Source of the DNA: Falcatimonas sp. MSJ-15
GTDB taxonomy: Bacteria; Bacillota; Clostridia; Lachnospirales; Lachnospiraceae
DNA: 64,000 nt
Direction: 5' to 3'
NCBI RefSeq assembly: GCF_018918265.1
Contig: NZ_JAHLQC010000002.1
Coordinates: 1-64,000, forward strand
Below, piece after piece: positions 44,349 to 53,542 of the stretch. Each line of letters starts with the position of its first letter. Position 1 is the first letter of the stretch. Under the pieces are notes generated by a model that did no database searches, was not told where the DNA came from, and saw only the letters and a program-made list of their open reading frames with translations. Position numbers and translations under genes: made by a program.

Positions 44349-46172
44349 TTACCTCTTAACGAAATATTCATCATACCATACAAGGAATGTATATACTGTC
44401 CATACTCTTCTTGCATAATTACCTTTGTTATTCTTGCATTTATCAAGAATCTTATTAAGATAATCTGTATTAAAATACTGTTTTGCTACATCTGAATTAA
44501 ACTTCTCTTTAACTATGTTATAATATTTATCTTCCTGCAGCCATACTTTAATAGGTGTAGGGAATCCTAACTTCTTCTTAGTTGCTGTCTTAGGTGGTAA
44601 TACTTTTAATGCAGCCTGTCTAAAAGCTTTCTTAGTTGTCTCGCCACTTACTCTTGCTGATAATGGAAGAGTAGCCGCAACTTTCATAACTTCCTTATCA
44701 AGATATGGAACTCGTATCTCAAGTGAGTTAGCCATACCCATCTTATCTGCTTTAAGAAGAATATCATTAACCAGCCATAAGTTAATATCAACAAATTGCA
44801 TCTTATTAACAGGATCTTTGTCTTTAACTTTTGCAAAGATAGGTGCTGTTATTGCCATATTATTAGATTTAACTGGTGCTTTTAATACTTTCTTCTTCTC
44901 TTTTTCACTAAATATATTTGCATTACCAATATATCTCTCTTCAAGACTCTTTGAATGTCTTATTAAGAATGATGAACCTTTAACATCAGGGAAACATTCT
45001 GCAATCTTTGCCATTCCTTTTCTTAAGAATAATGGTACTTTATTAAATCCAGTATATTCAAGAGGCTCTCTATATATATTATATCCACCAAAAAGTTCAT
45101 CTGCACCTTCACCTGAGAATACAACTTTTACCTGCTTAGATGCTTCTTTTGCAAGATAATAAAGAGGTACAATTGAAGGATCTGCAAGTGGAGTATCCAT
45201 ATGATACTGTATTGTTCCAAATGCACTCCAATATTCTTCTGGTGTAATTACTTTGCTATAATTCTTAATTCCTATCTCTGCTGATAATTCTTTAGCATAA
45301 GATATCTCATTATAACCATTATTATTAAAACCTACTGTAAAAGTCTTATCTACTTTTGACATACATGCAAGATAACTTGAATCAACACCACTTGAAAGAT
45401 ATGAACCTACTTCAACGTCGGCAATTTTGTGGAATGATACTGATTCTTCCATCATCTTAGTTATATCTTCAACACATTGTTCATAGCTCTTTGATTCATC
45501 AGGATTAAACTCTGGCTCCCAATATCTTGTAACTTCAACTTTACCATTCTCATAAGTAAGATAATGAGCTGGTGGAAGTGCATATACATTCTTAAACATA
45601 GTATCGCTTCCTGGAACGAACTGGAATGAAAGATAGTATTCTAACATATCTTCATTAAGTTCTTTCTTAAATCCCGGATGTTCAAGAAATGATTTTATCT
45701 CTGAACCAAATAGGAATGTATCATTCATTTTTGCATAATACATTGGCTTAATTCCAAAGAAATCTCTTGCTATGAATAATTTTTTCTTATTAACATCCCA
45801 TATTACAAATGCAAACATTCCTCTTAATTTATCAAGTAACTTTTCTCCATATTTTTCATATCCATGAATAAGTACTTCTGAATCTGTCTTTGTCTTAAAG
45901 ACATGTCCGTCTTTTATAAGTTCTTCTCTTAATATCTGATAATTATATATCTCTCCGTTAAATAATAGTACAAGACTCTTATCTTCATTATATAAAGGCT
46001 GGCTTCCGTCTGCGAGGTCAATAATACTTAGACGGCGAAAACCTAATGCTACATCACCATCAAGATATGTTCCTTCACTGTCTGGTCCACGATGAACTAT
46101 TGTCTGTAACATATTAGTCAGTATATTTTCTTTATCTTTATTTGTATCTACAAATCCTGCAAATCCACACAT
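44349..46172 (-). CDS. asnB: Asparagine synthetase (glutamine-hydrolysing)
   Basis: The 607-residue enzyme begins MCGFAGF with the catalytic Cys2 of a class II glutaminase domain. RRLSIIDL and LLFNGEIYNY are further glutaminase landmarks. The synthetase domain has the ATP pyrophosphatase loop SSGVDSSYLA (about 260) and the FSGEGADELFGGY signature. It makes asparagine from aspartate. The promoter and a short leader hairpin lie upstream. Confidence 0.95.
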   Translation of the reverse strand: MCGFAGFVDTNKDKENILTNMLQTIVHRGPDSEGTYLDGDVALGFRRLSIIDLADGSQPLYNEDKSLVLLFNGEIYNYQILREELIKDGHVFKTKTDSEVLIHGYEKYGEKLLDKLRGMFAFVIWDVNKKKLFIARDFFGIKPMYYAKMNDTFLFGSEIKSFLEHPGFKKELNEDMLEYYLSFQFVPGSDTMFKNVYALPPAHYLTYENGKVEVTRYWEPEFNPDESKSYEQCVEDITKMMEESVSFHKIADVEVGSYLSSGVDSSYLACMSKVDKTFTVGFNNNGYNEISYAKELSAEIGIKNYSKVITPEEYWSAFGTIQYHMDTPLADPSIVPLYYLAKEASKQVKVVFSGEGADELFGGYNIYREPLEYTGFNKVPLFLRKGMAKIAECFPDVKGSSFLIRHSKSLEERYIGNANIFSEKEKKKVLKAPVKSNNMAITAPIFAKVKDKDPVNKMQFVDINLWLVNDILLKADKMGMANSLEIRVPYLDKEVMKVAATLPLSARVSGETTKKAFRQAALKVLPPKTATKKKLGFPTPIKVWLQEDKYYNIVKEKFNSDVAKQYFNTDYLNKILDKCKNNKGNYARRVWTVYTFLVWYDEYFVKR

Positions 46173-46212
46173 ATTCTTTCTCCATATCTCTTATACTCGT
46201 CAACCTTAGAAA

Positions 46213-46287
46213 AGCTGCCCTATAATGGACAGCTCTCCTTTGTGCAATCAACTTCGTATATTATAACACATATAAAAAATATGACAA
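46213..46287 (-). promoter_or_regulatory. asnB promoter and leader hairpin
   Basis: A -35 TTGTCA (46282-46287) and perfect -10 TATAAT (46260-46265) are 16 bp apart. The leader contains a small hairpin (AGCTGxCC with GGxCAGCT, 46213-46234) about 45 bases before the start codon. Confidence 0.65.
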
Positions 46288-46311
46288 CATTTTTTTGTAT
46301 GCACTTTACCA

Positions 46312-46394
46312 TATTCTATTCTGACCTATTCTAATCTGAATAAGACTCAAGCATTCTATTCTAACCCGAACAAGACTCAAACATTCTAATATCC
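46312..46394. repeat. Degenerate tandem repeat of 25-30 bp
   Basis: ATTCTAATCTGAATAAGACTCAAGC-type units occur at about 46328-46352 and 46353-46382, with partial copies on both sides. The array lies just past the 3' end of the small secreted-protein gene. Confidence 0.75.
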
Positions 46395-46422
46395 TTAGAA
46401 CGTTATGCTATTCCTATGCTAT

Positions 46423-46899
46423 TCATTGCAATATTTCATAAGTTATATTAAAAACAACTCCGGTCATCTTATCCATATGTATATATGAACAGCTCGCTGA
46501 ATCTATTCCATATTCCTTGGCATCAATCTCTAAAAAAGGCTTTAGATTCTCTTCTCCTGCATAAAATATCTCTATATTTTCTGTCTTTTTAATGAGTTCC
46601 TGCCTAAGAATATTAGTAAATTCTTCCTGTGAATCACATTGTACTCTGCCTTCCATAAGATATCCACTTATATCTACATTATATCTATCTGATAATGTAC
46701 CCCCATACATTACCTCTTTATCTTGTGTCGGTCTTGTTTCTTGTGCTTCACTAATCATGCTGCTTGACACTTCACTATAACGGTTATGAACTTTTGACAT
46801 TGTTCCTGTTTCAATACTTTCATTTGCTTTCCCATACACAAACAATATTCCATATACTGCAACAAGCAGTAATGCGAACATTTTCTTCTTATCGTTCAT
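46423..46899 (-). CDS. Unknown small secreted or membrane-anchored protein
   Basis: The 158-residue protein starts MNDKKKMFALLLVAVYGILFVYG, an uncleaved anchor or signal peptide, followed by a Ser/Thr/Glu-rich stretch and a compact domain from about residue 70. I recognise no family. The ATG at 46899 has a GGGGGA site six bases upstream. A GTG at 46923 in the same frame is possible but lacks a site. It is a single gene. Confidence 0.65.
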   Translation of the reverse strand: MNDKKKMFALLLVAVYGILFVYGKANESIETGTMSKVHNRYSEVSSSMISEAQETRPTQDKEVMYGGTLSDRYNVDISGYLMEGRVQCDSQEEFTNILRQELIKKTENIEIFYAGEENLKPFLEIDAKEYGIDSASCSYIHMDKMTGVVFNITYEILQ

Positions 46900-47100
46900 C
46901 TTCATTCCCCCATTCACGACCACAACTTTTATATTAATATATTCGACATATTTTCTTTATTTCTTACATATTTTCTTTATATTTTTTTAGTTAATTTTTC
47001 TACATACTTTTCACCATAAAAGTCACTTTCTACTCATCCTCATTATTCATTCATATAGCATTTTCACTATGTAATATACAAAGATTTTCTTCATGCGATA

Positions 47101-47135
47101 TTGACAAAATATCTGATATACTATAAACTAGTTTA
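47101..47135 (+). promoter_or_regulatory. prfC promoter with palindrome
   Basis: A perfect -35 TTGACA (47101-47106) is 17 bp from -10 TAAACT (47124-47129). The -10 is the left half of a perfect palindrome TAAACTAGTTTA (47124-47135), which could be an operator. Confidence 0.55.
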
Positions 47136-47203
47136 GTTTAGGACAAATGATTGATTAGTATAAGCAGTTATTAATTTATTTTATATATAATGGAGGATTT
47201 ACT

Positions 47204-48796
47204 ATGGCTGATATAACCAGTGAAATAAAGAAAAGACGAACATTTGCAATTATATCTCATCCCGATGCCGGTAAGACTACTCTTACTGAGAAGTTTCTTC
47301 TCTACGGAGGTGCGATTAATCTTGCTGGTTCAGTAAAAGGCAAAAAGACAGCCAAACATGCTGTTTCTGACTGGATGGAAATTGAAAAAGAAAGAGGTAT
47401 CTCTGTTACTTCTTCTGTATTACAGTTTAACTACGATGATTACTGCATTAACATTCTTGACACTCCAGGACATGAAGATTTCTCAGAAGATACTTACCGT
47501 ACTCTTATGGCTGCTGACTCTGCAGTAATGGTTATTGATGCTTCAAAGGGTGTTGAAAAACAGACTATCAAACTTTTCAAAGTCTGCGTAATGCGTCACA
47601 TTCCTATCTTCACATTCATCAATAAGATGGATCGTGAAGCTAATGATCCTTTTGAACTTATGGATGAGATTGAAAGTGTACTTGGTATTGCGACATGCCC
47701 TATCAACTGGCCAATCGGATGTGGTAAAGAATTCAAAGGTGTATATGATCGTAATGAAAAACATGTCATGACTTTTAAAGCTGCAATGAACGGACAAAAA
47801 GAAGTTGAGACTCATAATGTAAGTATTGATGATCCTTCTATAAAAGATGAAATCGGAAGTGCTTTTTATGACAAGCTTATGGAAGATGTTGAATTACTTG
47901 ATGGTGCTTCTGCTCCATTCGATATGGATGAAGTAAGTGCCGGTAATCTAAGTCCTGTATTTTTTGGTTCAGCCTTAACTAACTTCGGTGTTGAAACATT
48001 CCTTAAGCATTTCCTTAAGATGACAACTTCACCACTTCCAAGAAGCTCTAATGAAGGCATTATTGATCCTTTCAAGGAAGATTTTTCTGCATTCGTATTT
48101 AAGATTCAGGCTAATATGAACAAGGCTCACAGAGATCGTATTGCATTCATGAGAATATGCTCAGGTAAGTTCAATGCCGGTATGGAAGTATATCATGTAC
48201 AAGGTGGAAGAAAGATTCGTCTCTCTCAGCCACAACAGCTTATGGCACAGGATAGAAAGATTGTTGAAGAAGCCTATGCCGGTGATATAATCGGTGTATT
48301 TGATCCTGGTATCTTCTCTATCGGTGATACTCTTTGCGTATCTAATAAAAAATTTGAATATGAAGGTATTCCTACTTTTGCACCTGAACATTTTGCAAGA
48401 GTCCGTCAATTAGATACTATGAAACGTAAGCAGTTCGTTAAAGGTATTAACCAGATTGCACAAGAAGGTGCTATTCAGATATTCCAGGAATTCAATACTG
48501 GTATGGAAGAGATTATCGTAGGTGTTGTTGGTGTTCTTCAGTTTGATGTATTAAAATTCAGACTTGAGAATGAATATGGTGTTGAGATAAGACTTGAACC
48601 ACTTCCTTACGAACATATAAGATGGATCACTTCTACAGATGTTAACTTAAACCGTCTTGTAGGAACATCTGATATGAAGAAGATTAAAGATCTTAAAGGC
48701 AATCCACTTCTTCTCTTTATTAATAGCTGGAGTGTTAATATGGTTCTTGATCGTAACCCAGGTCTTGAACTTTCAGAATTTGGTAAAAACAATTAA
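47204..48796 (+). CDS. prfC: Peptide chain release factor 3
   Basis: The 530-residue translational GTPase has the G1 loop SHPDAGKTT (18-26), the G2 region ERGISVTSS, G3 DTPGHEDF and G4 NKMD, in the order and length of RF3. It recycles RF1 and RF2 from the ribosome after termination. A standard GGAGG site precedes the ATG. Two hairpins follow the gene. Confidence 0.96.
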   Translation: MADITSEIKKRRTFAIISHPDAGKTTLTEKFLLYGGAINLAGSVKGKKTAKHAVSDWMEIEKERGISVTSSVLQFNYDDYCINILDTPGHEDFSEDTYRTLMAADSAVMVIDASKGVEKQTIKLFKVCVMRHIPIFTFINKMDREANDPFELMDEIESVLGIATCPINWPIGCGKEFKGVYDRNEKHVMTFKAAMNGQKEVETHNVSIDDPSIKDEIGSAFYDKLMEDVELLDGASAPFDMDEVSAGNLSPVFFGSALTNFGVETFLKHFLKMTTSPLPRSSNEGIIDPFKEDFSAFVFKIQANMNKAHRDRIAFMRICSGKFNAGMEVYHVQGGRKIRLSQPQQLMAQDRKIVEEAYAGDIIGVFDPGIFSIGDTLCVSNKKFEYEGIPTFAPEHFARVRQLDTMKRKQFVKGINQIAQEGAIQIFQEFNTGMEEIIVGVVGVLQFDVLKFRLENEYGVEIRLEPLPYEHIRWITSTDVNLNRLVGTSDMKKIKDLKGNPLLLFINSWSVNMVLDRNPGLELSEFGKNN

Positions 48797-48895
48797 GAAA
48801 ACTATATTACGGATAAAAGTTTATAACATGGTAGATAAAATCTGTAATACTATATAATTGTAATAAATGATAAATTAACAAATAAGCAAATACTA

Positions 48896-48944
48896 ATAGC
48901 ATATAAGTTAGTTAAATATATAATATAACTAACTTATATGCTAT
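48896..48944. other. Perfect 19-bp hairpin downstream of prfC
   Basis: A perfect stem (48896-48914 with 48926-48944) with an 11-base loop lies 100 bases after prfC. It has no T run and is followed directly by a true terminator. It may be an RNA stability element or a remnant of a small mobile repeat. Confidence 0.65.
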
Positions 48945-48948
48945 ACAT

Positions 48949-49000
48949 AAAAACAGGAATGATATTTCTAATAATACTTAGAAACGTCATTCCTGTTTTT
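48949..49000. terminator. prfC terminator (bidirectional)
   Basis: A perfect 14-bp stem (48949-48962 with 48987-49000) encloses a 24-base loop in which TTTCTAA/TTAGAAA can pair. T runs are present on both strands. Confidence 0.85.
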
Positions 49001-49095
49001 ATCTTTTTATTAATTTTTATATACCTTCAAAACATGATTATTAGCTTATTCTAACCATCTTTATTTATACCATTAGATATCATTAATTCTTGTGT

Positions 49096-49189
49096 ATTCA
49101 TATATATTCATCATCATTCTGAATCATTCATATATATTTATCATCATTAATATATATCCATCATCATTCTAAATCATTCATATATAATC
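49096..49189. repeat. Tandem repeat of 24-30 bp downstream of rhaM
   Basis: Units built from ATTCATATATATTCATCATC and ATTCTGAATC recur at about 49096, 49126, 49150 and 49176. The array ends 15 bases before the rhaM stop codon. Confidence 0.8.
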
Positions 49190-49204
49190 TAAAAATCCAG
49201 AATA

Positions 49205-49531
49205 CTATTTTAGATAGAATACTTCCGGCATAAACTTTATAGGTTCTTCTTCATTAAAATCAAATGAGCCTTCTACCATCTTAGATGTAATCGCATTCCA
49301 TCGCTGACACGCTTCACTGTTGGCAATATACTTATTGGCATAGTCAATATCATCACATTCAAAACAATAAAAGAACTGGTTGCCATTTTGGAATATTGAA
49401 TAATTTCTATATCCTGCTTTTGTATGCTCTTCCATTATCTCAGGCCATGGATTATTATGCATCTTAACATATTCCTCAAGGCATTCTTCTTTTACTCTCC
49501 ATGTCCATGCATATTTTTTACTATGTTCCAT
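49205..49531 (-). CDS. rhaM: L-rhamnose mutarotase
   Basis: The 108-residue protein is a full-length RhaM: YAWTWRVKEECLEEYVKMHNNPWPEI (8-33) holds the conserved Tyr and His of the active site, followed by AGYRNYSIF and the C-terminal PEVFYL. It interconverts the anomers of L-rhamnose, helping supply the isomerase RhaA encoded about 9 kb away. A GGAGG site precedes the start. Confidence 0.92.
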   Translation of the reverse strand: MEHSKKYAWTWRVKEECLEEYVKMHNNPWPEIMEEHTKAGYRNYSIFQNGNQFFYCFECDDIDYANKYIANSEACQRWNAITSKMVEGSFDFNEEEPIKFMPEVFYLK

Positions 49532-49660
49532 ATCAAAACCTCCATATAATACATATTATAATCTACTAATATATTCTTTAATCTCTTGTAGATATAATAA
49601 ATGTATTTTAGAAATTTTTCTACTCAAAAACAGCCAAATTCTTCCTAATTTTAACCAAGT

Positions 49661-50314
49661 TTATTTTTTTGAATTATTGACTGTTTCTTCTCTTAAAAGT
49701 GCCTCTCTTTTTGAAAATGCACAACCACAATAATTCTGTCTGTATAGATTATATTCTTTTGATAATTCAACAGACTGCTTATATCCCTCTTTTTTCTTAA
49801 AATCAGATAAAAGATACTTGATATTATATTCTTTCTCAAGTTTTAATCCTATCTCATTAAGTTTAGCTGCATTCTTAAGTGGACTTATTGAAAGAGTAGT
49901 TGTGAAATAGTCAAATCCTCTATCTTTTGCAATAACTGCTGCTTCTCTAAGTCTTAGTTCATAGCACTTAAAACATCTCTCTCCACCTTCTGGAATATCT
50001 TCCATCCCTTTTGCCATCTCATAGAATACTTCCGGCTCATATCTTCCTTCCATGAATTCTACCTTATTCTTAACCGGCATCTCATTAATAAGCCTAATCT
50101 GCTCTCTTACTCGTTCTCTATACTCATCTTCCGGCGAGATATTAGGATTGTAATAGAATATTGTTATCTTAAAATAATCTGACAGATACTTAAGTACATA
50201 ACTCGAACACGGAGCACAACAGCTATGTAAAAAAAGTGTAGGTATAACTCCTTCTCTTGTAATCTTATCTATTGTCTTATCAAGTTCTTTCTGATAATTA
50301 ACTTTTCTATCCAT
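49661..50314 (-). CDS. queH: Epoxyqueuosine reductase
   Basis: The 217-residue DUF208 protein has the QueH cysteine set: LHSCCAPCSSYV (residues 29-40), RCFKCYELRL (about 114-123) and YCGCAFSKRE (near 200). These hold an Fe-S cluster and an adjacent metal. QueH performs the last step of queuosine synthesis in tRNA, replacing QueG. No other queuosine gene is in the window. Confidence 0.92.
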   Translation of the reverse strand: MDRKVNYQKELDKTIDKITREGVIPTLFLHSCCAPCSSYVLKYLSDYFKITIFYYNPNISPEDEYRERVREQIRLINEMPVKNKVEFMEGRYEPEVFYEMAKGMEDIPEGGERCFKCYELRLREAAVIAKDRGFDYFTTTLSISPLKNAAKLNEIGLKLEKEYNIKYLLSDFKKKEGYKQSVELSKEYNLYRQNYCGCAFSKREALLREETVNNSKK

Positions 50315-50337
50315 GTTATTATTTCTCCATATTAACT

Positions 50338-50527
50338 CTTTTCATTATTTGCTATCAATATTCTTAGAATATATCATATTTAACCCTTTTCATTATTTAT
50401 CATATATATTTCTAGAATATATCATATTTAGCTATTCTCATTATTTATCATATATATTTCTAGAATATATCATATTTAACCCTTTTCATTATTTATCATA
50501 TTTTTCTAGAATATATCATATTTTATT
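50338..50527. repeat. Four tandem copies of a 45-49-bp repeat
   Basis: Each unit contains TTTTCATTATTTATCAT, then TTTCTAGAATATATCATATTT. Copies start at about 50338, 50387, 50434 and 50482. They fill the gap between queH and the 3' end of the DUF4097 gene. A plus-strand frame through them repeats FHYLSYIFLEYIIF but has no ribosome site and begins at the complement of the queH start codon. Confidence 0.85.
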
Positions 50528-50665
50528 ATACTTACTAATATTATATAATCAAGTATTTTTTCCACTATCACATTTTAATATCTAAGCCGTTAAATTGGTC
50601 TAATACTTCTCTAACATTCTAGTTAACATTATGATTAACCGAACATATTCACAATTTATCAATAA

Positions 50666-51940
50666 TTAGTTTTTTATATCTACATCTCCACTTCCTGTTA
50701 TCACAGTCACATCATATCTGCCATCTCCGAATGTATAACTGCCATTTCTAATATCATTATTAGACTGGTTATTCCACCATACATCAGCATCACCTGAACC
50801 AGTCATTATATCAAGCTTTATCCCACTACATCTGTGCATATCAAGTTCTACGTCTCCACTTCCTGTCTTGCACTTTGTATTGCTATTATTATCAGATTCT
50901 CTATATTCTCTTCTAATCTCTATATCTCCACTTCCTGTTTTGAATTCGCCAAGATTATATGTCACTTCTTCCATATCTATATCACCACTTGCAGTAAATA
51001 AGCTCATATTCTGATTAGCTAATATATTGCTACATTCAATGTCGCCACTTTGAGTTGATATCTCAATATTATCTGCTATATAATCTCTAAGTTCTATATC
51101 TCCACTTGCTGCTTTTATCTTCAAGTTACAACTCTTAACTCTCTCAAGTTCCATATCTCCACTTGCTGTCTCAATATTAACATAAGCTGATATCATATCA
51201 TTCATCTGTATATCGCCGGTTATAGCTTTTATACTAATATCATCAATATCAACATTATTCATGTATACATCGCCACTTATAGCTTTTATCTCTAACTCAC
51301 TTACATCGTTTGCAACATTAATCTCTATACTTTCTCTAGTACCTGCTGTTAATAATTTACCAAAAAAAGATAATCTCTTATAACTCTCTTTTCTTGAAAT
51401 TCCAACATACAAAACACCATCTTGCTCATAATGATAAAATCCTGCCTGTTTCGGTTGTACTGCGGCTTTGTATCTTACTGTTGTACCTGCCTGACTGCCA
51501 TGCATTATATGTAAATCTGCATTACCTGCATCTACAACAATCTTCTTACACATAGATTCAATATCTACATCTTTAGTATCCTCATATTCTTTGCTATCTG
51601 CATAAGATTCTTTAGAGCTTTCACTTCTGTCATTTTTCATTCCACTACTACATTTATCTTCATGTTTTTCTTCATTAAGATTAATATTATCCGCATATTC
51701 ATTCCTATCATTAGTGTTATGCCTATTATTATCTATATTATTCCATACTCCGGCATCTTTAAGCCCTTCTATCATGTCATCAATATTTCCAAGTTCGTTA
51801 ATTATGTCCTGTTCACTTCTTCCATCCATACTTCCTTCATAGAAATGTTCTTCATAATCTGCGATTATCTCATCTCTAATTGTTTCCTCAACACTTGATA
51901 ACTTTTCTCTAAGTTCCTGCATATATACTTCTTTATTCAT
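50666..51940 (-). CDS. HAAS-domain and DUF4097 beta-helix protein
   Basis: The 424-residue protein starts with a HAAS/DUF1700 helical domain (NKEVYMQELREKLSSVEETIRDEIIADYEEHFYEG, 2-36) and ends in a DUF4097 right-handed beta-helix with recurrent ASGDIEL, TGDIQM and GSGDVEL rungs (about 200-424). There is no membrane segment, unlike many DUF4097 proteins. The ATG at 51940 is preferred because the in-frame ATG four codons earlier directly abuts the AAAGG site. Such proteins travel with PadR regulators, as here, in envelope-stress-like modules (family knowledge; exact role unknown). Confidence 0.82.
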   Translation of the reverse strand: MNKEVYMQELREKLSSVEETIRDEIIADYEEHFYEGSMDGRSEQDIINELGNIDDMIEGLKDAGVWNNIDNNRHNTNDRNEYADNINLNEEKHEDKCSSGMKNDRSESSKESYADSKEYEDTKDVDIESMCKKIVVDAGNADLHIMHGSQAGTTVRYKAAVQPKQAGFYHYEQDGVLYVGISRKESYKRLSFFGKLLTAGTRESIEINVANDVSELEIKAISGDVYMNNVDIDDISIKAITGDIQMNDMISAYVNIETASGDMELERVKSCNLKIKAASGDIELRDYIADNIEISTQSGDIECSNILANQNMSLFTASGDIDMEEVTYNLGEFKTGSGDIEIRREYRESDNNSNTKCKTGSGDVELDMHRCSGIKLDIMTGSGDADVWWNNQSNNDIRNGSYTFGDGRYDVTVITGSGDVDIKN

Positions 51941-52065
51941 ACTAACTTCCATCCTTTCCCGATAGATATTCCATTATAATCACAGTATCTTTAAGATTAA
52001 TATAGTGAATATCAATTAGTAAATGTATCTCATATCTTTAATGTGATTATAATTCATGTACAGAG

Positions 52066-52371
52066 TTATCCAATAATTCTTCCTACAGCTTGTACAAATT
52101 CATCCCACTCTTTTCTGACTTCTTCTTCATACTTACATCCTGACTCTGTAAGATGATAGTACTTTCTTGCCGGTCCTGCTTCTGATTCTACAAGATAAGT
52201 TTCCACGTAATTATCTTCTTTTAGTTTTCTAAGAATTGGATACAATGTTCCTGTAGCTATTGACATCTCTTTTGATATGTTCTCCGTAAGCTCATAACCA
52301 TATTTGTCACCGGTCTTAAGCTGAGATAATACACATATCTCAAGTGCTCCTTTTTTAAACTGTGCATTCAT
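52066..52371 (-). CDS. PadR-family transcriptional regulator
   Basis: The 101-residue protein is a typical short PadR: LEICVLSQLKTGDKYGYELTENISKEM (10-36) and GTLYPILRKLKEDNYVETY (42-60) form the winged helix. It lies 125 bases upstream of the HAAS-DUF4097 gene in the same direction and probably controls both. A GGAGGTG site precedes the start. Confidence 0.9.
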   Translation of the reverse strand: MNAQFKKGALEICVLSQLKTGDKYGYELTENISKEMSIATGTLYPILRKLKEDNYVETYLVESEAGPARKYYHLTESGCKYEEEVRKEWDEFVQAVGRIIG

Positions 52372-52405
52372 TGTCTCACCTCCACTTGTTCTTTATCTTG
52401 GGTAT

Positions 52406-52434
52406 ATTGTATCACATACTATTATTCATTGCAA
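52406..52434 (-). promoter_or_regulatory. padR promoter
   Basis: A -35 TTGCAA (52429-52434) and -10 TACAAT (52406-52411) are 17 bp apart on the minus strand. TATAC/GTATA-type dyads overlap it (for example GTAT with ATAC around the -10), as expected for PadR autoregulation. Confidence 0.6.
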
Positions 52435-52803
52435 TATAGTATATTAAAAATACTATTGTTTTATAAGATGCATAAACACAATATAAGATTATATACTAAC
52501 AGACTCTTGATATAATCTTATGCTCTATTTACTAATTACATTAGCTATAATAAGAATAATTGAATACATTATTGTCTTTTTTTGCAAACCGGAATTGAGA
52601 TTTCATATATTCTAGGGGATTTAATAATTGTTACATTTTATTATCAAATATCTCTCAAGCCCTTGAAAACGCTAAGTTTGTCGCAGGTGAGCTTTCCATT
52701 ATTGTTTCCCTTGTATTATATTGTCCCATGAGTGTTTACGAACTCTGATAAAGGAAAAACAAGGGAAAGAAAATTTTATAAAACAGTATAATCCAAAATG
52801 CAC
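52435..52803. other. Gene-free stretch with a distinct inserted-looking block
   Basis: From about 52655 to 52770 the DNA is less AT-rich than its surroundings. It contains a 10-base inverted repeat TTTCCCTTGT/ACAAGGGAAA (52705-52714 with 52759-52768) and a minus-strand frame of only 14 codons (MESSPATNLAFSRA) after an AAGGGAA site. I cannot assign a function. It lies directly before the SdpI-like gene and the KilA-N relic, so it may mark one edge of an acquired segment. Confidence 0.4.
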
Positions 52804-52831
52804 TTTACAATAATATTTGTTGATGTATAAT
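52804..52831 (+). promoter_or_regulatory. Promoter of the SdpI-like gene
   Basis: A -35 TTTACA (52804-52809) and perfect -10 TATAAT (52826-52831) are 16 bp apart, with a leader of about 40 bases and a GGAGG site. Confidence 0.65.
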
Positions 52832-52877
52832 TGAGAAGAAAGAGACAAACTTGAAGTTGTAGTAACGGAGGTTTACA

Positions 52878-53255
52878 ATGGGTTTTTGGATTTTTATGTT
52901 GATTATGGATTTACTTCTTCCATTTACGATGATTGGTTTTGGAAGATATTTTATGAAAAAGGCTCCAAAGGAAATAAATTCAGTATTTGGATATCGAACT
53001 TCGATGTCTATGAAGAACAAAGACACATGGGAATTTGCTCATAAATATTGTGGTAAAGTCTGGTATGTCTGTGGAATGGTTATGTTGCCAATAACAGTAA
53101 TATTAATGCTTTTAGTGATTGGAAAAAATGAAGATTGTGTTGGGAGTATAGGAGGAATTATCTGTGGTGTTCAACTTGTTCCTTTAATTGGGTCTATTCT
53201 CCCAACAGAAATAGCATTAAAAAAGAATTTTAATAAGAATGGAACAAGACGATAA
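52878..53255 (+). CDS. SdpI-family membrane protein
   Basis: The 125-residue protein has three to four membrane segments and the SdpI/DUF signature INSVFGYRTSMSMKNKDTWEFAHKYCGKVW (about residues 33-62). SdpI of Bacillus subtilis gives immunity to the SdpC toxin, but most family members have no known toxin partner, and none is visible here. Codon use is less AT-biased than in neighbours. Its last six codons overlap, in another frame, the open frame of the KilA-N relic. Confidence 0.8.
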   Translation: MGFWIFMLIMDLLLPFTMIGFGRYFMKKAPKEINSVFGYRTSMSMKNKDTWEFAHKYCGKVWYVCGMVMLPITVILMLLVIGKNEDCVGSIGGIICGVQLVPLIGSILPTEIALKKNFNKNGTRR

Positions 53256-53404
53256 TTTCATTTTGGGGCTTGTGGGAACAAATTCACAATCCAAATTTTA
53301 AACCTATCGAATTCGATAGGTTTAAAGCATTATCTCCGCAGGAAATGGCATATACATATGCTTCAGAAGCAGATATTTTAAAACAGCGGATACATACTCA
53401 ATAG
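53237..53404 (+). pseudogene. KilA-N-type gene relic
   Basis: An open frame of 55 codons without a start reads SFWGLWEQIHNPNFKPIEFD, then RFKALSPQEMAYTYASEADI, and stops at a TAG at 53402. The first part looks like the KilA-N domain segment FxGLWExInNPxFxxxEFxxFK found in phage antirepressors. The second part (AYTYASEADIL) resembles another segment of similar phage proteins, so a stretch between them seems deleted. It overlaps the end of the SdpI-like gene. The match is from memory. Confidence 0.55.
53297..53326. repeat. Perfect 30-bp palindrome
   Basis: Positions 53297-53311 are the exact reverse complement of 53312-53326, centred on GAATTC. It lies inside the KilA-N relic where the two gene pieces meet (PIEFDRF). 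It could form a cruciform or hairpin with no loop, or be the site where the deletion happened. Confidence 0.85.
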
Positions 53405-53416
53405 TATATACCCGCT
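53385..53416. terminator. Probable bidirectional terminator
   Basis: AGCGG (53385-53389) and CCGCT (53412-53416) close an imperfect stem with TATACT/AGTATA-like inner pairing. A TTTTAAAAT tail follows on the minus strand, about 130 bases after fucO. Confidence 0.5.
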
Positions 53417-53542
53417 TTATTGTTACAATCTAATACTCTTCAAATAAATATATAATAGTTCGCCTAATGTCTTTATTATACTCTACAGATGTCTTTATTC
53501 ACACCTTTAATTGTCAAAACTTATTAATTATATCTTCATTAA

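Noticed and set aside
50313-50585. Plus-strand frame of 90 codons repeating FHYLSYIFLEYIIF
   Set aside because: It starts at the complement of the queH start codon without a ribosome site. The repetition comes from the DNA tandem array, whose last copy breaks the pattern.
52655-52720. Possible riboswitch upstream of the SdpI-like gene
   Set aside because: I could not fit it to any known riboswitch fold, and the gene has its own promoter downstream of it.
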